From contig NW_018344252.1 in assembly GCF_002099425.1 (NCBI RefSeq), positions 1,860,001-1,924,000 on the forward strand: DNA of 64,000 bases, written 5' to 3'. The translations under genes and the position numbers were made by a program. A model generated the notes under the pieces. It worked only from the letters and a program-made list of their open reading frames with translations. It was not told the DNA's origin and searched no databases. The stretch is from Phascolarctos cinereus. Its lineage: Eukaryota > Chordata > Mammalia > Diprotodontia > Phascolarctidae. Shown here in pieces: positions 9,932 through 20,573 of the stretch. The first letter of the stretch is position 1. Each line of letters opens with the position of its first letter.

Positions 9932-10812
9932 CTGTTTTCTCACATGTTCCCAGCCAATTACTTGACTTTTAAAGTCTTTGTTAAGGTAGGGATCTGCTTC
10001 GCATGTGGAGGATGTACTGTCCCAAGCTTCAGGGGTTTTGTGCATCTGTTTTCAGAGATACTTCTAAGCACCTGCAAATTTTCAGTTCTTCCAAGGTGGT
10101 ATGATCTAAAGTGAGGTGTTAACTCTTTTCCTGGCCTGTGCTCTGGTCTGCGAGTGACCACAAGCACTCTTTTCTGCCTTGGAACTGTCGGGAGGATTTT
10201 ATCTTTACCACTGCCACAAGCTCCACCATGCCAATCTCCTTCTTGCCCCCAGGACCAACAGCCAAGACTATAACCCAGATCAAAGCATGGGCAAAGCAAG
10301 AGAATCCTGCCTCAGCACCAGCAAAGAGATCTCTGTAATCTCCTTCTGATCAGTTGCTTGACCCCCCTACTGTCTGTGGTCTGAGAGCTTTGGAAGCAGC
10401 TACTGCCCCAGGGCTGCGCCAGCACTGGGGCCAGACTGTGCTCCTGTCTCACCAAGATCTGACTGACCTTTCCTACTGACATTTTAAGCTGTCTTTAGCA
10501 TTTGTGGGTGGAGAAGTCTGGAAACTGCTACAGCTGCTAGTGATTCAGTCCTCTGAGGCCTGCCCCCGGTTCACTGAGACCTGGTCTTTGTCTGTGGGGC
10601 CTGCGCTGAACTGTGCTCCTCTACCAGTCTGGCACAACAGACCTTTCCCATTAACCATTCAGGTTGTCTTGGGCTGGAAATTTGTTTCATTCTGTCTTTT
10701 TGTGTGTTATGCTGCTCTAGAATTTGTTTAGAGCTATTTTTTACAGGTATTTGGAGGGGTTTGGGAGAGAGTTCAAGTAAGTCACTGCTTTTACTCCACC
10801 ATCTTAGAAGGG
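8100..10812 (-). mobile_element. HAL1-like LINE copy 1 (5' end intact, internally shortened)
   Basis: L1-lineage element on the minus strand. Its 5' end is at about 10812 (CCATCTTAG on plus, i.e. the CTAAGATGG start shared with copies 2-4). A 5' UTR of about 950 bp runs down to the ORF1 start near 9859. The ORF1 region shows a coiled-coil-coding part (about 9420-9770), then LENRSRRDNLKVIGLPES (9194-9406), the L1 ORF1p RRM-type segment. The ORF1 C-terminal domain breaks off near 9000 and jumps straight into 3' UTR. The 3' UTR is partly duplicated (two related segments, 8165-8390 and 8390-8540). No ORF2 endonuclease or RT sequence is present. Confidence 0.85.
9882..9930 (+). repeat. (TG)n inside HAL1-like copy 1
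   Basis: About 24 TG units just 5' of the ORF1 start of the element. Copies 2 and 3 carry (AAC)n and (TA)n at the same relative place. Confidence 0.95.
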
Positions 10813-11094
10813 GACCTTTAAATGAATCTGTTTTCATTTTCTTTTAATGTCCCTGTGCTTTGTCCTCTCTTCATCCACCTGGGTAGGCTTTGTCCCTTCC
10901 CTCTTGATTTGGGACTCTGCCAGCTGAACTTGGTGGCTTGCACTTCCTCCTCCACTCCTGTAATAAGAGAAAAGGCAGGGCTTCTTGGGGAACATTACAC
11001 ATCTATCACCTACTGGTATACAGTTTCCTTTTCTGTAAAATGGGGGATTTTAATTGGATGATCCTTGTGAGCTCTAATTCTTATTTAGATGCAA

Positions 11095-11355
11095 GGGACA
11101 GAGAGTTGGACCTGGAGTCAGCAAGACCCAAGTTCCAATCTGGTCTTGAGCACTGACTCAGTGTGTGACCCTGAGGGAGTCACCTGATTTCTGTTTGCCT
11201 CAGTTTCTTCATATATATAAAATGGGGGCAATAATGACACCTATCTGCCAGTGTTGTTGTGAGGATAAAATGAGATAACATTTGTAAAAAAAACTTTGAA
11301 AATCTTAAAATGCTACATAAATGCCATTATCATTATCATCATCATTATTAGTCAT
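11095..11355 (+). repeat. MIR/MON1-class SINE with L2-type tail
   Basis: TTGGACCTGGAGTCAGCAAG head, TGTGTGACCCTGAGG core, then GTTGTTGTGAGGATAAAATG and ATGCTACATAAATGCCATTA, and a (CATTAT)n-like end. Close to full length. Confidence 0.85.
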
Positions 11356-11846
11356 TATTCTGTTGTACATAATTACCTTGTCTTGAGGGAGAGTAGAATT
11401 GTTGGTAGGGAGGTCCTGCCCTAATGCTATGCTCTTTGAGGATTTAATATTTGGGAGGCTTTTTTTTTTCTCCTTCTCTAACTTTCAGTACTTATGTAAG
11501 CCATAAACACCATCCACAGTAAGAGAGGGTGAAGGTCTCTTTGACTGGGGAGGAAGTGGAGAGAAAGGCAGCAGAGGAGCAGAGCATGGAAAGCTCTATT
11601 TCAGTCTCTCCAGCCCTCACTCCTTCACCTTGATGATTTAGCCATATGAACCTCAAGCCCGTGGCCCATTTTTTTAAACTTGATCTCAACAAAATTACCC
11701 CTATAGATTTCCTGTGAGATTCAATATTAGAAATTGAACAAAGGCTTGAAGGAAGAAATAGAATGCAGAGGGCTCTAGAGCGAGCCAGGCATAACAAGTC
11801 TATGTCACCCAGCCTGGGAAAGGCCATTACATTTAGTCCCTAATAG
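11356..11846. other. No recognised feature
   Basis: Unique-looking sequence with a minus-strand 111-codon frame (11492-11827). Its product shows no family motif, and it has neither a flanking exon structure nor codon signals that I can support. Confidence 0.35.
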
Positions 11847-11847
11847 T

Positions 11848-12000
11848 CAACAAACATTTATTAAGCATCTACTATGTACCAGGCACTGTGATAAATGCTG
11901 GGGATACAGACATAAATAAAAACAAAAACAGCCCCTGTCCTTAAGGAGCTTACAATCTGATGGGGGAAGATAGCACACAAAAGGAAGTAAAAGAAGAGGA
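11848..12000 (-). repeat. L2 3' end
   Basis: CAACAAACATTTATTAAGCA, ACTATGTACCAGGCACTGTG, GCTGGGGATACAGAC, AAGGAGCTTACAATCTGATG: a well-preserved reverse complement of the L2 terminus. Confidence 0.88.
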
Positions 12001-12296
12001 GGCATCCAGCTCAGGGGACATGATGGAGAAGCCCACAGAAGTTCAAAAGCAGGGCAACTGGTGGGAAACGAGAAGACTGTGCTGAGCCCTCTTCTCATAT
12101 AGATAATTTAGCTGAAATGGAGAGGAAGCCCAAGTCACTGAATGAAGGATGACTTTAAAAATGAAAGTTGGAATGTGAAATAAAGGCTAACTACTGGGTG
12201 AGGGTTGGGGGACAAGTCTATGCTTTTGCTGGGTACCAATTTTCCTATCGATATTGCTGTGGCGCCAACTGTCCAGCGCATGCACCTTGATTCTGC

Positions 12297-12478
12297 CAAG
12301 CGTCATCTCCAGCTGTCCTGACTATGTCTTTCCACTGGACCCAGATGGTTCTGGAGGAGAGAGGGAGGCTGATGATTTGGTGCAGACCTGCCTCATCTGA
12401 ATCCAGTTGACTTGCAAGTCAAGATGTTGCCCTTCTGATGTCACTGGCTCTTTTAGAATGAAGGACAGAAAAGGCTGC
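12297..12478 (+). repeat. Unclassified interspersed repeat, copy A
   Basis: Shares ordered blocks with the copies at 35360-35835 (minus) and 39240-39340 (plus): CCACTGGACC..., GGAGAGAGGGAGGCTGA, ATCCAGTTGACTTGCAAGTC, GATGTCACTGGCTC, AGAATGAAGGACAGAAA. The 3' end resembles that of copy C, GATAATGAAGGACAAACAAC. I cannot name the family. A LINE/SINE-type 3' end with a CAA-rich tail suggests retrotransposition. Confidence 0.7.
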
Positions 12479-12509
12479 TACTACATAGAATCCCAGATCT
12501 CTTTTGAGG

Positions 12510-12745
12510 CTCAGCTCAAGCATCAGTGGTCTACACGGGGTCTTTCCTGGTCTTCTCCTTCCCCCGTTACCTTGTATTCATTTTGTTTCTATTTTGGATA
12601 TCCACATACTGTCTCCTTTTATAGAATGTAAGCTCCTTCAGGTCAGGGATGGGATCATTCTTTGTCTTTCTATCTTCAGTACCTAGCACTTTGCCTGATG
12701 CATAGTAGATGATTCATAGATGCATATTGATTGATTAGGATTCCA
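12510..12745 (+). repeat. L2 3' end
   Basis: GAATGTAAGCTCCTTCAGGT, CAGGGATGGGATC, CAGTACCTAGCACTTTGCC, GCATAGTAGATGATTCAT. The preceding 150 bp (GTCTTTCCTGGTC..., TGTATTCATTTTGT) fits the L2 3' UTR. Confidence 0.8.
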
Positions 12746-12949
12746 CCAACCTTTGTTTCAACCTGGCTAATTAGTTTTCTGGAGGATAGTGTCTTGTTTC
12801 AGCATCTTCTCCCTTCTCCTCTTTATTAACATAATTTCTACTTGTAGCTCTATAATTTCAAGCTCCCCATGCCCTTTTGGCTCCCTTGGCTTGTCCAGTT
12901 TTAGATTTTAAAATCCTATCCATCCTTCCTCTGATCTCTTTGAGCCCAT

Positions 12950-13100
12950 CAGCCATCAACTGTTTATTTAGTGCTTACTGTGTACCAGGCACTTGTAGAA
13001 AGCTCTGGGGACACAACTACAAAAATGAACCTCAAGGAGCTTACACAGAAGGAAGATGCAAAATGGCTGTGGAAGGCAAGGTGCCAGTGAGGAGACATGG
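12950..13100 (-). repeat. L2 3' end
   Basis: CAACTGTTTATTTAGTGCTT, ACTGTGTACCAGGCACTTG, CTCTGGGGACACA, CTCAAGGAGCTTACACAG on the plus strand. Confidence 0.75.
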
Positions 13101-13418
13101 AAAAGTTCAAAGTTGCTGCCTCTGAAATGAAGATATTGGGGGCCCTCTTTAAATGGAGTTTCTGGGAACAGCTCCCAGCTCTGAACCCTTTGAGATCTAT
13201 TCAGCCCTAATGTGGGCCATAACTGAATTTCTTCTTCTCTGTGGATCAGTCACTTATTGCCAAGTTTGTCATCATTTCTATTTCAGAAATCAGTTAATCA
13301 TTGCTGTTTAAAATTAGGGTCTTAACAACAGTTCTTATCACTTCATCTATATTTTGAAGGATGTAATTGTCATTGAGAAAAATTGCACATTTCTCCTGGA
13401 AGACACACATGTAGGGGA

Positions 13419-13605
13419 GAGAGACAGACAGACAGGCAGAGATAGGGACATAGGCAAAGAGACCCAGACAGAGAGGAGACAGAGACAAAGAGACAGAGAC
13501 AGAGAGACAGAGATAGAGATAGAGATAGAGAAAGAGAGACAGAAATAAGGACACAGAGAAAGACAGAAAGGACACAGAGAGAGAGAGAGAGACAGACAGA
13601 CAGGT
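13419..13605 (+). repeat. (GACA)n/(GA)n purine tract
   Basis: GAGACAGACAGACAGGCAGA grading into (AGAGACAG)n and (GATAGA)n over about 190 bp. One strand is almost purely purine. The long frames across it on both strands (RDRETEIEIE, or SLSLSVSL on the other strand) are repeat artefacts. Confidence 0.95.
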
Positions 13606-13609
13606 AATC

Positions 13610-14445
13610 AAAAGAGAAAGAGTGATAAGGGGAGGGAAAGGGAGAGGGAAAGGGAGAGGACAGATGCCTGGAAAGATGAAGTCCCTGTAGCTATAATATC
13701 ATGCCTCTACACCAGGTTTGTAATCTGTTTTATAATCTCCTTATCTAATTTCTGTCATGGGAGAAGTCTCTTAACTATTTCTTATCTCCAGCTGTTCTTA
13801 CTCTTTCTTCAAATAATCACACAAATAGCTAGGAGTAAAATCTGGAATATGGAATGCAAGTCTGTTGTTAGGATGGTGTGTGAGCCACTCATTGGAAAGG
13901 GAGTCACTGGATTCCCAGAAGCCTGACTTTAACATTTCAATAGTTCTGTTACTTTGAGAGGTGTTCAGAGGCCCCAAGCTAATTACTGCTACAAAACCTG
14001 TCCTTTTACCATCATTCCCCTCTCCCTTCCCACACTGATAATACTTGTGCTATTTGGCTGTGATTCTTGGAGTATTGCCATATTTAAAGAGGCAAAAGCA
14101 GAGGAAACCCAAAAGACAATGGAAAGATGGAAGATCAAACAAGAAATACTTGTGAACTATTTACTATGGTGCATAGACTATGCTAATGCTGGAGATACAA
14201 ATACAGCTTATATTGTAATGGTCTTCTATATGTTGTGCATCTACATGCCAGCTTCTTCTCAATTGTTGGAACTATGTGTCTTCTCTCTTGAAGGTAGATG
14301 CCAGAGGGCCAAGATCTCAGAGAGCACTGAGTAATCAATCACCACCAGTGAAGAGATTTTTATGCAAATGGGCTTTGAGCCATATGCTACATTCATGTAC
14401 ACATGTATTTATGAAATATGTATATATGTATGCATATACACACAT
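13610..14445. other. No recognised feature
   Basis: Contains a 126-codon plus frame at 13954-14334. The translation has no motif I know, and the start and stop sit in ordinary AT-rich sequence. I record it only as an open stretch. Confidence 0.35.
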
Positions 14446-14449
14446 ATCC

Positions 14450-14575
14450 TGTTTTCCCTGCTGGAATGTAATCTCTTTGAGGAGAGAGATTGTTTCATTT
14501 TGTCTTTTTATCTCCAGTATATAGCATAGTTCTTGGTACTTAGCAAGAATTTAACAAATGGATTGATTGATTAAT
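14450..14575 (+). repeat. L2 3' end
   Basis: GGAATGTAATCTCTTTGAGG, TCTTTTTATCTCCAGTATAT, TAGTTCTTGGTACTTAGCAA, ending in GATTGATTGATTAA. Confidence 0.75.
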
Positions 14576-14894
14576 AGTATACACAAATATACTGTGGCAG
14601 GTTACTTGCAATGACTTGTAGCAGTGAAGTGGCTTCAAAAGGAAGAGGTCTGTCCATGTGGTGAGTGAGAGATTGTTGGGGGACAGACAGAGTGAAGTAT
14701 TGGTCTCTACAATATAAGAAAAGAGCAAAGGGAAGGTGTGCTGCAGGTTGGCTGGGTCCTCTACTGAGGATATCAGGAAGTGCCTGGCTTAGAGTTGCTA
14801 ATGGTGGGAAGCTGTGGATGGATTATGAGCCACACTGATGCATGGAGTCCCCATATTGATGAGACAGTAGAGGATCCATCAAAAATACCAGTCA

Positions 14895-15037
14895 AGGGGC
14901 AGCTAGGTGGCACAGTGGACAGAACACTGAGTCAGGAAGATCTGAGTTCAAATCCGGCCTCAGACACTTGATACTTACTAGCTGTGTAACCCTGGGTAAG
15001 TCACTTAACCCCAATTACCTCACAAAACAAACAAACA
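14895..15037 (+). repeat. WSINE1-like SINE with perfect 14-bp target duplication
   Basis: Full-length short marsupial SINE from GGGGCAGCTAGGTGGCACAG to TTACCTCACAAAACAAAC. The duplication AAAAATACCAGTCA at 14881-14894 recurs without mismatch at 15038-15051. This is the typical L1-mediated insertion signature and indicates one of the younger insertions here. Confidence 0.96.
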
Positions 15038-15051
15038 AAAAATACCAGTCA

Positions 15052-16125
15052 TGTGGATCATTCCCTTTAGGAGCTCTCCAAGGTCCTTTAGATGACATGA
15101 AACACACATTGTAATGCATAATGGAGATGCAAGCCCTGCCACAGTTTGTCAGGCTGTTGATCTAGCCAGGAGATGCATAGACATCAGTAGATGTCTATAA
15201 GCACTCATGGTGAACCTGGTATGTTGCATTGTCTGGGCTGAATCTGCTTGTAGCTGGCAGTGCTTTTTCTGCAGCACTGGATGGATATGTAGCTGAGGCT
15301 CAGTCCCTTGTAGTGTACCCTGGGAAGGCACTTACTGTGGAGCTGCTTATATATGACAGCTAATCTTGCTGTCCAATTTGGCAGCCAGGACTTCTTACTG
15401 CACCTCCAAGAGCAGGTGGAATATGTTATGACCTAACCATTGGGTGTGGTGTGCTTTGACCAACATTCAGGGGTCAGGTCATGGATGGAGGACTCCTGGG
15501 TGCTGCAAGTCCAGACAAGCTCTGCTGACCCTTCCAGGGATCATAAAACAGTAGCCAAAGGATGGGATATAACACATTGCTTTCCTACTCCTTTAGTTAC
15601 GCAAATGTTTTCCCCTCAATACCTGGGTGTGATGTATTTGATCTGGATATAGAAATCATTCATGATAGGAGGTCTTTGAGGCCTTTATCTGGTCCTCTTT
15701 CTACAAATGTCTTCACATCCAGTGAGATTACAGCAGCCTTATCATGATAGCACAGTTCTGAGCTCCTTGGGAAAAGGATGCCCAGAGCCAGACCTTTGGC
15801 AGAGAGGGGTGAGAAGGTGTGGGGGAGGGTCTATTATGAAGACCTTCATGACTCAAACCAACCTTTCCCTGACCATGAATATATACCTTATGACCACACT
15901 GTTGACCATTAGATATGTTCTAGAAATTAAATGCCAGCCTACCAACATTCCTCAAAAAGGATGGTAATTTTATGTGTCCTGATTCCATCAGAAGTAGTGG
16001 GCATGTTGTCTAAGAAAGATGTCCTGAGGATGCTTCACATGCTGATTGGTTCTTCTCTCTCTTCTATGGTGGCCATATGAGTACTCAGGTATGTTGTTTT
16101 TCTCTCCCCTCTTCCTCCCTCCCAG
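15052..16125. other. No recognised feature
   Basis: About 1.07 kb without a repeat that I recognise. Short frames exist (for example 15149-15331 minus and 15440-15652 plus), but I could not connect them to a known protein. This is one of the longest clean stretches in the window. Confidence 0.4.
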
Positions 16126-16129
16126 CAGC

Positions 16130-16295
16130 AAGCCTGGAAGGAACCTGAGAGGTCATTGAGTTGAACCCCTCATTTTATAAATGGAGAAATTGAGGCACAG
16201 GGAGGAAAGGGACTTGCTCAGGGTCACACATTATTAAGTATGTGAGACAGGATTTGAGTCCTAACTTCAAATTCAGTGCCCACTGCACTCCGTTG
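16130..16295 (-). repeat. MIR-class SINE
   Basis: GGAAGGAACCTGAGAGGTCA, ACCCCTCATTTTATAAATGG, AAATTGAGGCACAGGGAGG, GGGTCACACATTATTAAG: the CORE-SINE in reverse complement. Confidence 0.75.
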
Positions 16296-16299
16296 GTAG

Positions 16300-16895
16300 C
16301 TTAATTTCATCTATCTTGAAGGAATGTTGGTGTGTTCTATCTTTCGAAATATTGTAAAGAATCTATTCTCAATCCAGAGAAGCCATTTCGGATGAAGATA
16401 CATGCTCAGAATTAGTTAGAAATGTTCCTGAGAACCAGTGGCTTGACAAATCCCATTAAGTGCCTGGTGCTGACCCACCCAAGCAAAATTGTATCTCCAT
16501 GTCCTTTCAGCTGATCCTTAAAGATCTTGAGATACTGGAAAGGGAAGGGAAGTGCGATCCTAGTTCCTTCTGGAGCAGCCTTTCTGAACTATGCTAATTG
16601 AGGGAGTGGTGCAAAGAATTCACCCCCTCCCTGCAAAGAATTCCTGAAACTTGAGCTTCTTTTTCTCTGTTACCTTCAACCTCTATTCCCAGCTGGGACC
16701 TGAGCCCTCATTTTTTAACTCTGTAAGATCAATGCAGTTTCCTAGGGCAGGGAAGGGACCCTGACTTCTCCAGCAAAATGCCCTAGATGTGCTGGTATAC
16801 ATTTAATGACCTCCTCTCTGGAAGAAATGTATGGAGGACAGACACACTTCTAAGTTTAATCTGCTTAGAGCATTCTCTCCATCACTTTTTAAAGT
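16300..16895. other. No recognised feature
   Basis: Unique-looking sequence upstream of the foldback element. No frame over 60 codons carries a motif. Confidence 0.35.
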
Positions 16896-16896
16896 C

Positions 16897-17108
16897 TAGC
16901 TCAGGGGTGGGGAACCTGTGGCCTCAAGGCCACATATGGCCCTCTAGGTCCTCAAGTGCAGACGTTTGACTCAATCCAAACTTCACAGAAGAAGTCCCCT
17001 TAATAAAAGGATTTGTTCTGTAGAAATTGGACTCAGACAAAAGGCTGCACCAAGGACCTAGAAGGCCATGTAACCTTGTGGCCTCAGGTTCCCCACCCCT
17101 GAGCTAGA
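16897..17108. mobile_element. Short hAT-type (Charlie-like) foldback/MITE
   Basis: A non-autonomous DNA element of about 212 bp with long terminal inverted repeats. The left arm, GTCTAGCTCAGGGGTGGGGA, is the exact inverse complement of the right arm, TCCCCACCCCTGAGCTAGAC. The complementarity continues inward: GGCC then TCAAGGCCACATATGGCCCT versus AGGCCATGTAACCTTGTGGCC. The CAGGGGTGGGGAAC terminus is typical of hAT-Charlie elements. The flanks inside the inverted repeat (GTCTAGCT / AGCTAGAC) are inverse complements, not the direct 8-bp duplication expected for hAT. No transposase is encoded. Confidence 0.75.
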
Positions 17109-17354
17109 CAATTAACAAAGCAATACATCAAGACTTGATTTGTAGTACTTGCCGATTTTCGAAAATTGGCTCCTTTTGAACAGTTGGTTCTTGAGAGAGG
17201 TGGTATGAGCTGGCTTTGGCCCACCTTTGAGTCTTACCAAATAGGAAAGGCCTTGAAGATGATAAGCTTGTCTGGACTAGCCAGCTACATTCAGAAAAGT
17301 TATCTCCATAGATGGGTCTCTGAGGGCTAAATTTTGTCAAGTGCAAGAACTCAT

Positions 17355-17602
17355 GGGCAGCTAGATGGTGCAGTGGATAGAATGCCTGGCCTGGAGTCAG
17401 GAAGACTCACCTCCCTGAGTTCAAATCTGGCCTCAGACACTTATTAACTGTGTGATCCTGGGCAAGTCACTTAACTCTGTTTGCCTCAGTTTCCTCATCT
17501 GTCAAATGAGCTGGAGAAGGAAATGTTAAACCACTCCAGTATCTTTGCCAAGAAAGCCCCAAATGGGGTCATAAAGACTTGGACATGCTGAAAACAATTG
17601 AG
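17355..17602 (+). repeat. Full-length MAR1-like SINE
   Basis: tRNA head GGGCAGCTAGATGGTGCAGT, core TTTGCCTCAGTTTCCTCATC, then GTATCTTTGCCAAGAAAGCC and GGGGTCATAAAGACTTGGAC, the RTE/Bov-B-like tail. Flanked by CAAGAACTCAT (17344-17354) and CAACAACTCAT (17603-17613), a likely 11-bp duplication with one mismatch. Confidence 0.92.
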
Positions 17603-17614
17603 CAACAACTCATA

Positions 17615-18295
17615 AAACTGAGTACTAAGTCACGGAGGGGCTGAGATCTGTGTCAGAGGAGGGCACCCATCAGACCAGTTATGGCTCCTTTAACACATTG
17701 GGCAAGAGTTTAATGCTTGGGCTATAATTTTCCCACTTGTCTTTCCTTAAAAAAATTCTCAATTCCTAAAGTTTACACAAAGAACCTTAGTTTTTGCCTG
17801 TTGGTATTATACCGTCATCAGTAAGATGGGACTTTGGATGGTGTATTTAATGCACAGCATAATCAGAAGTCTGCCCATCCCTCTGATGACTTAGTGCCAT
17901 AATGTATCATTTAAACCTCATCACTGTGATACAGTATCCCACCTAGAGGTTTGTGACCCCCTTCCCCACCCCTTTTCCAGTGAATAAAAGATGAGTGAAA
18001 ATTTTTCTGCTGTTTTAAATTGCTCACAAACGCTAATGATGTACTGCCAAGATATATATTTTTTTTCAGAGAAAATTCATTAACAAAGGATACTACGCTT
18101 TCTTGCCACTGCATTACCACTGTCAGCCTCTGAGAAGGGACAGAGATTGAGGTAACTCATCACCAGGAGGCTTCATTTATTGAAGTAAATAGCTCAGGCT
18201 TAGGTGAGAGTATGCCTGGCTTCATTCCAGGCTCAGCTGCTGTGCCAGCTCTTAGAGGAAACTTTCCCTAATTCCCCTAGGTGTTAATACTCAAA
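17615..18295. other. No recognised feature
   Basis: Unique-looking sequence. A 69-codon minus frame at 17911-18120 shows no family motif. Confidence 0.35.
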
Positions 18296-18299
18296 TTAT

Positions 18300-18775
18300 G
18301 TTCCGAGGTGAGTAGAACCAGGAGAACAATTATCCAATAACAACAACATTGAAAAGACAAACAACTTGAAAGACTTGGTAACTCTGATCAACTCAATGAC
18401 CAACTGTAATTTCACAGGACTCATCATGAAACAGGCTGCCTACCTTTTGATAGAGAGTGGATGAACACTCAGGGCAGAGTGAGACACACACACACACACA
18501 CACACGCATACACACACATGCACACATATATTTATATGTATATACACATACACCAACATACATATACATATATAGTTATATATGCACACATATTTGGATA
18601 TGGCCCATGTAAATTTTTGTCTTGCTTAATTCTACATGTTTGTAACAGGGATTTTGTTTTTCTTGTTTTGTTTTGTTTTGTTTTTTCAATGGGAAGGGAA
18701 GGGTCAGTGGAGGGAGAGGAAGTGGGTCTTCATCTGAAGATAAAGTGGAATTTAATTTAAAAATATACTGTATAT
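18300..18775 (+). mobile_element. L1-lineage 3' end, plus strand
   Basis: GTGAGTAGAACCAGGAGAAC is the conserved segment near the L1 3' end also seen at 23035 and 62730. Then come CAGGACTCATCATGAAACAG, a (CA)n tract (18483-18510), CATGTTTGTAACAGGGATTT, a (TTTTG)n run and an A-rich end. It is 5'-truncated, as is usual for LINEs. Confidence 0.8.
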
Positions 18776-19115
18776 ATCTCCCAGTAGAATAGGTGGTCTT
18801 AAAAACTTTTTCTGTATGTGTCCTGGATCCCTTCTCAGAATAATGATTTCATTTTTAAAATTAAACTATTTTCAGTTAACAAAAATTTATTTTTCTCCCC
18901 ATTACCTTTTCCTGTAGAGAACAAAAGAAAGAAAACCAAAACCAAAACAAAAGGCTGGTGACAAATATTCATATCCAAGCAAAACAAATCCCCACACTGG
19001 CCACCCCCAAAATGCGTATCTCATTCTGCACTTTGAAGCCATCACCTCTCTGTCCAAAGGTTGGTGACGCGTTTCATCATGTATCATCTGGAGTTGTGAT
19101 TGGTTATTGGGCTGA

Positions 19116-19535
19116 TTGAGCAGCTGAGTGGCACAGTGGATAGAGTGCTTGGCCTGAAGTGCAGAAAATTCATCTTTCTGGGTTCCGAGCTGTCTTCAGA
19201 CACCTACTAGCTAGCCCTGTACAAGTCACTTAACCCTGTTTGCCTCAGTTTCCTCATATGTAAAATAAGCTGGAGAAGGAAATGGAAAACAACTCCAGTA
19301 TCTTTGCCAAGAAAACTGACTCTCCTCTTGCCATTGAGAGAATAAGAAAAATAAAATCTCTGTTACAAACATGCATAATTAATTTAAAAAATTTTGCATT
19401 GGCCACATCTAAATATATTTGTGCACGTACAAATATGTGTATGTGTGTATGTATATGCATAGGTGTATATACATATATGTATGTGCATGTATGGGGTCAT
19501 GAAGAGTTGGAAATGACTGAACAACAATTGTGCTG
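19116..19535 (+). repeat. MAR1-like SINE, itself split by a LINE fragment
   Basis: The SINE head at 19118 (GAGCAGCTGAGTGGCACAGT) runs to TTTGCCAAGAAAAC at 19315. It resumes at 19491 with ATGGGGTCATGAAGAGTTGG. The halves join exactly within the consensus. The element sits in an L1 3' end with a likely target duplication, ATTGGGCTGATT and ATTGTGCTGATT (one mismatch). Confidence 0.88.
19316..19490 (-). mobile_element. LINE 3' fragment inserted in SINE
   Basis: In reverse complement it matches the 3' end at 18586-18725: ATATTTAGATGTGGCC, GCATGTTTGTAACAGAGATT, TTATTTTTCTTATTCTCTCA. It ends in a TATG/TACA-rich run. It lies inside a MAR1-like SINE that lies inside an L1 3' end, giving three nested events. 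Confidence 0.75.
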
Positions 19536-20539
19536 ATTTTCTTTCAATTTTGTCTTTATAGTATTTTTGCCTTTGTGTAAATTGTTCTCCTGACTTTGTT
19601 CACTTCACGTTGCATCAGTTTTCATAAGTTTTCCCAAAACTTCTTTGAAACTATATTTAAAAAATAGATTATAATAATATTTTATCATATTTGTATACTA
19701 TAACTTCTTCAACCATTCCCCAATTGATGGGAATCCTTTTAATTTCCACTTCTTTACCACCATATAAAACAGCTGCTGTGAGGGACAGAGCTAAGATGGC
19801 AGAGTAAAGTCAGGGACTCATCTGAGCGCTCCCAAACCCCACCAAACAATTTTAACACAATGCCTCAATGGGAATTCTGGAGTGGCTGAACCAACAAAAG
19901 GATGGAGTGAAACAATTTTCCAGCCCAAGAAAAGTCAGGTCAGCTGGAAAGGTCTGTCTCACTGAGAGTGGAGTGCAGTCCAATGCATTCCAGTGCAGTC
20001 CATGCTAGCACAAATCACACTCCAGCAAGGCAACAACAGGTCTTGGGGGAAACTGAATTGGCAGGAGAAACTGAAGTAGTAGCAATAGCTTTCAGAGCTC
20101 TCAACCTACAGACAGAAATGGGGTTGAACAACTGGTCAGAAGGAGATTATAGAGGTCCAGTTGCTGGTACTGGGTGAAAGACTATATTGCATTGGCCGCA
20201 TGTTGTTCCAGGTCACAGTTTCAGGGTGAGGAAAAGCACTAGCACACCAGAGAATGCCAAAAAGAGGGGGTACAGAAGCCCTGGTCACAGTTCCAGGGTG
20301 GAGAAAAGTGCTTGTGATCACTCACGGATCAGAGCAGTCAATCAGAGTAGTGGCCACACCTATTTTTAGATCATACAACCTTGGAAGGACTGAAAACCGG
20401 GAGATGCCCAGCACTATCTCTGAAAATAATTGTACAAGAAACCTGGAGCTTGGGACAATGCCCCTTCTATGACAGGAGCAGAGCCCAACTTTAACAGGAA
20501 TTTAAAAGTCAAGTAAAAGGCTAGAAAAATGAGCAAACA

Positions 20540-20573
20540 ATAGTAACAACAACAACAACACAACAACTAACCT
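20540..20573 (+). repeat. (AAC)n inside HAL1-like copy 2
   Basis: Short AAC/ACA run just 5' of the ORF1 start, at the position where copies 1 and 3 carry (TG)n and (TA)n. Confidence 0.85.

Larger units (their letters stand above)
18850..19785 (-). mobile_element. L1-lineage 3' end, minus strand, split by SINE
   Basis: Two collinear parts of one LINE 3' end: 18850-19115, and 19536-19785 (TTCACTTCACGTTGCATCAG, ACCATTCCCCAATTGATGGG, TTTACCACCATATAAAACAG). The same blocks occur in HAL1-like copy 3 at 25440-25625. The gap is a MAR1-like SINE. The right edge abuts the intact 5' end of HAL1-like copy 2, which is in the opposite orientation. Confidence 0.8.

Noticed and set aside
9581-10114. 177-codon plus-strand open frame, the longest in the window
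   Set aside because: It is antisense to the 5' UTR and ORF1 start of HAL1-like copy 1 and includes the (TG)n tract as a CVCV run.
15052-16125. Possible retroviral or gene fragment in a repeat-free kilobase
   Set aside because: Short frames on both strands gave no motif, so nothing beyond unique sequence is supported.
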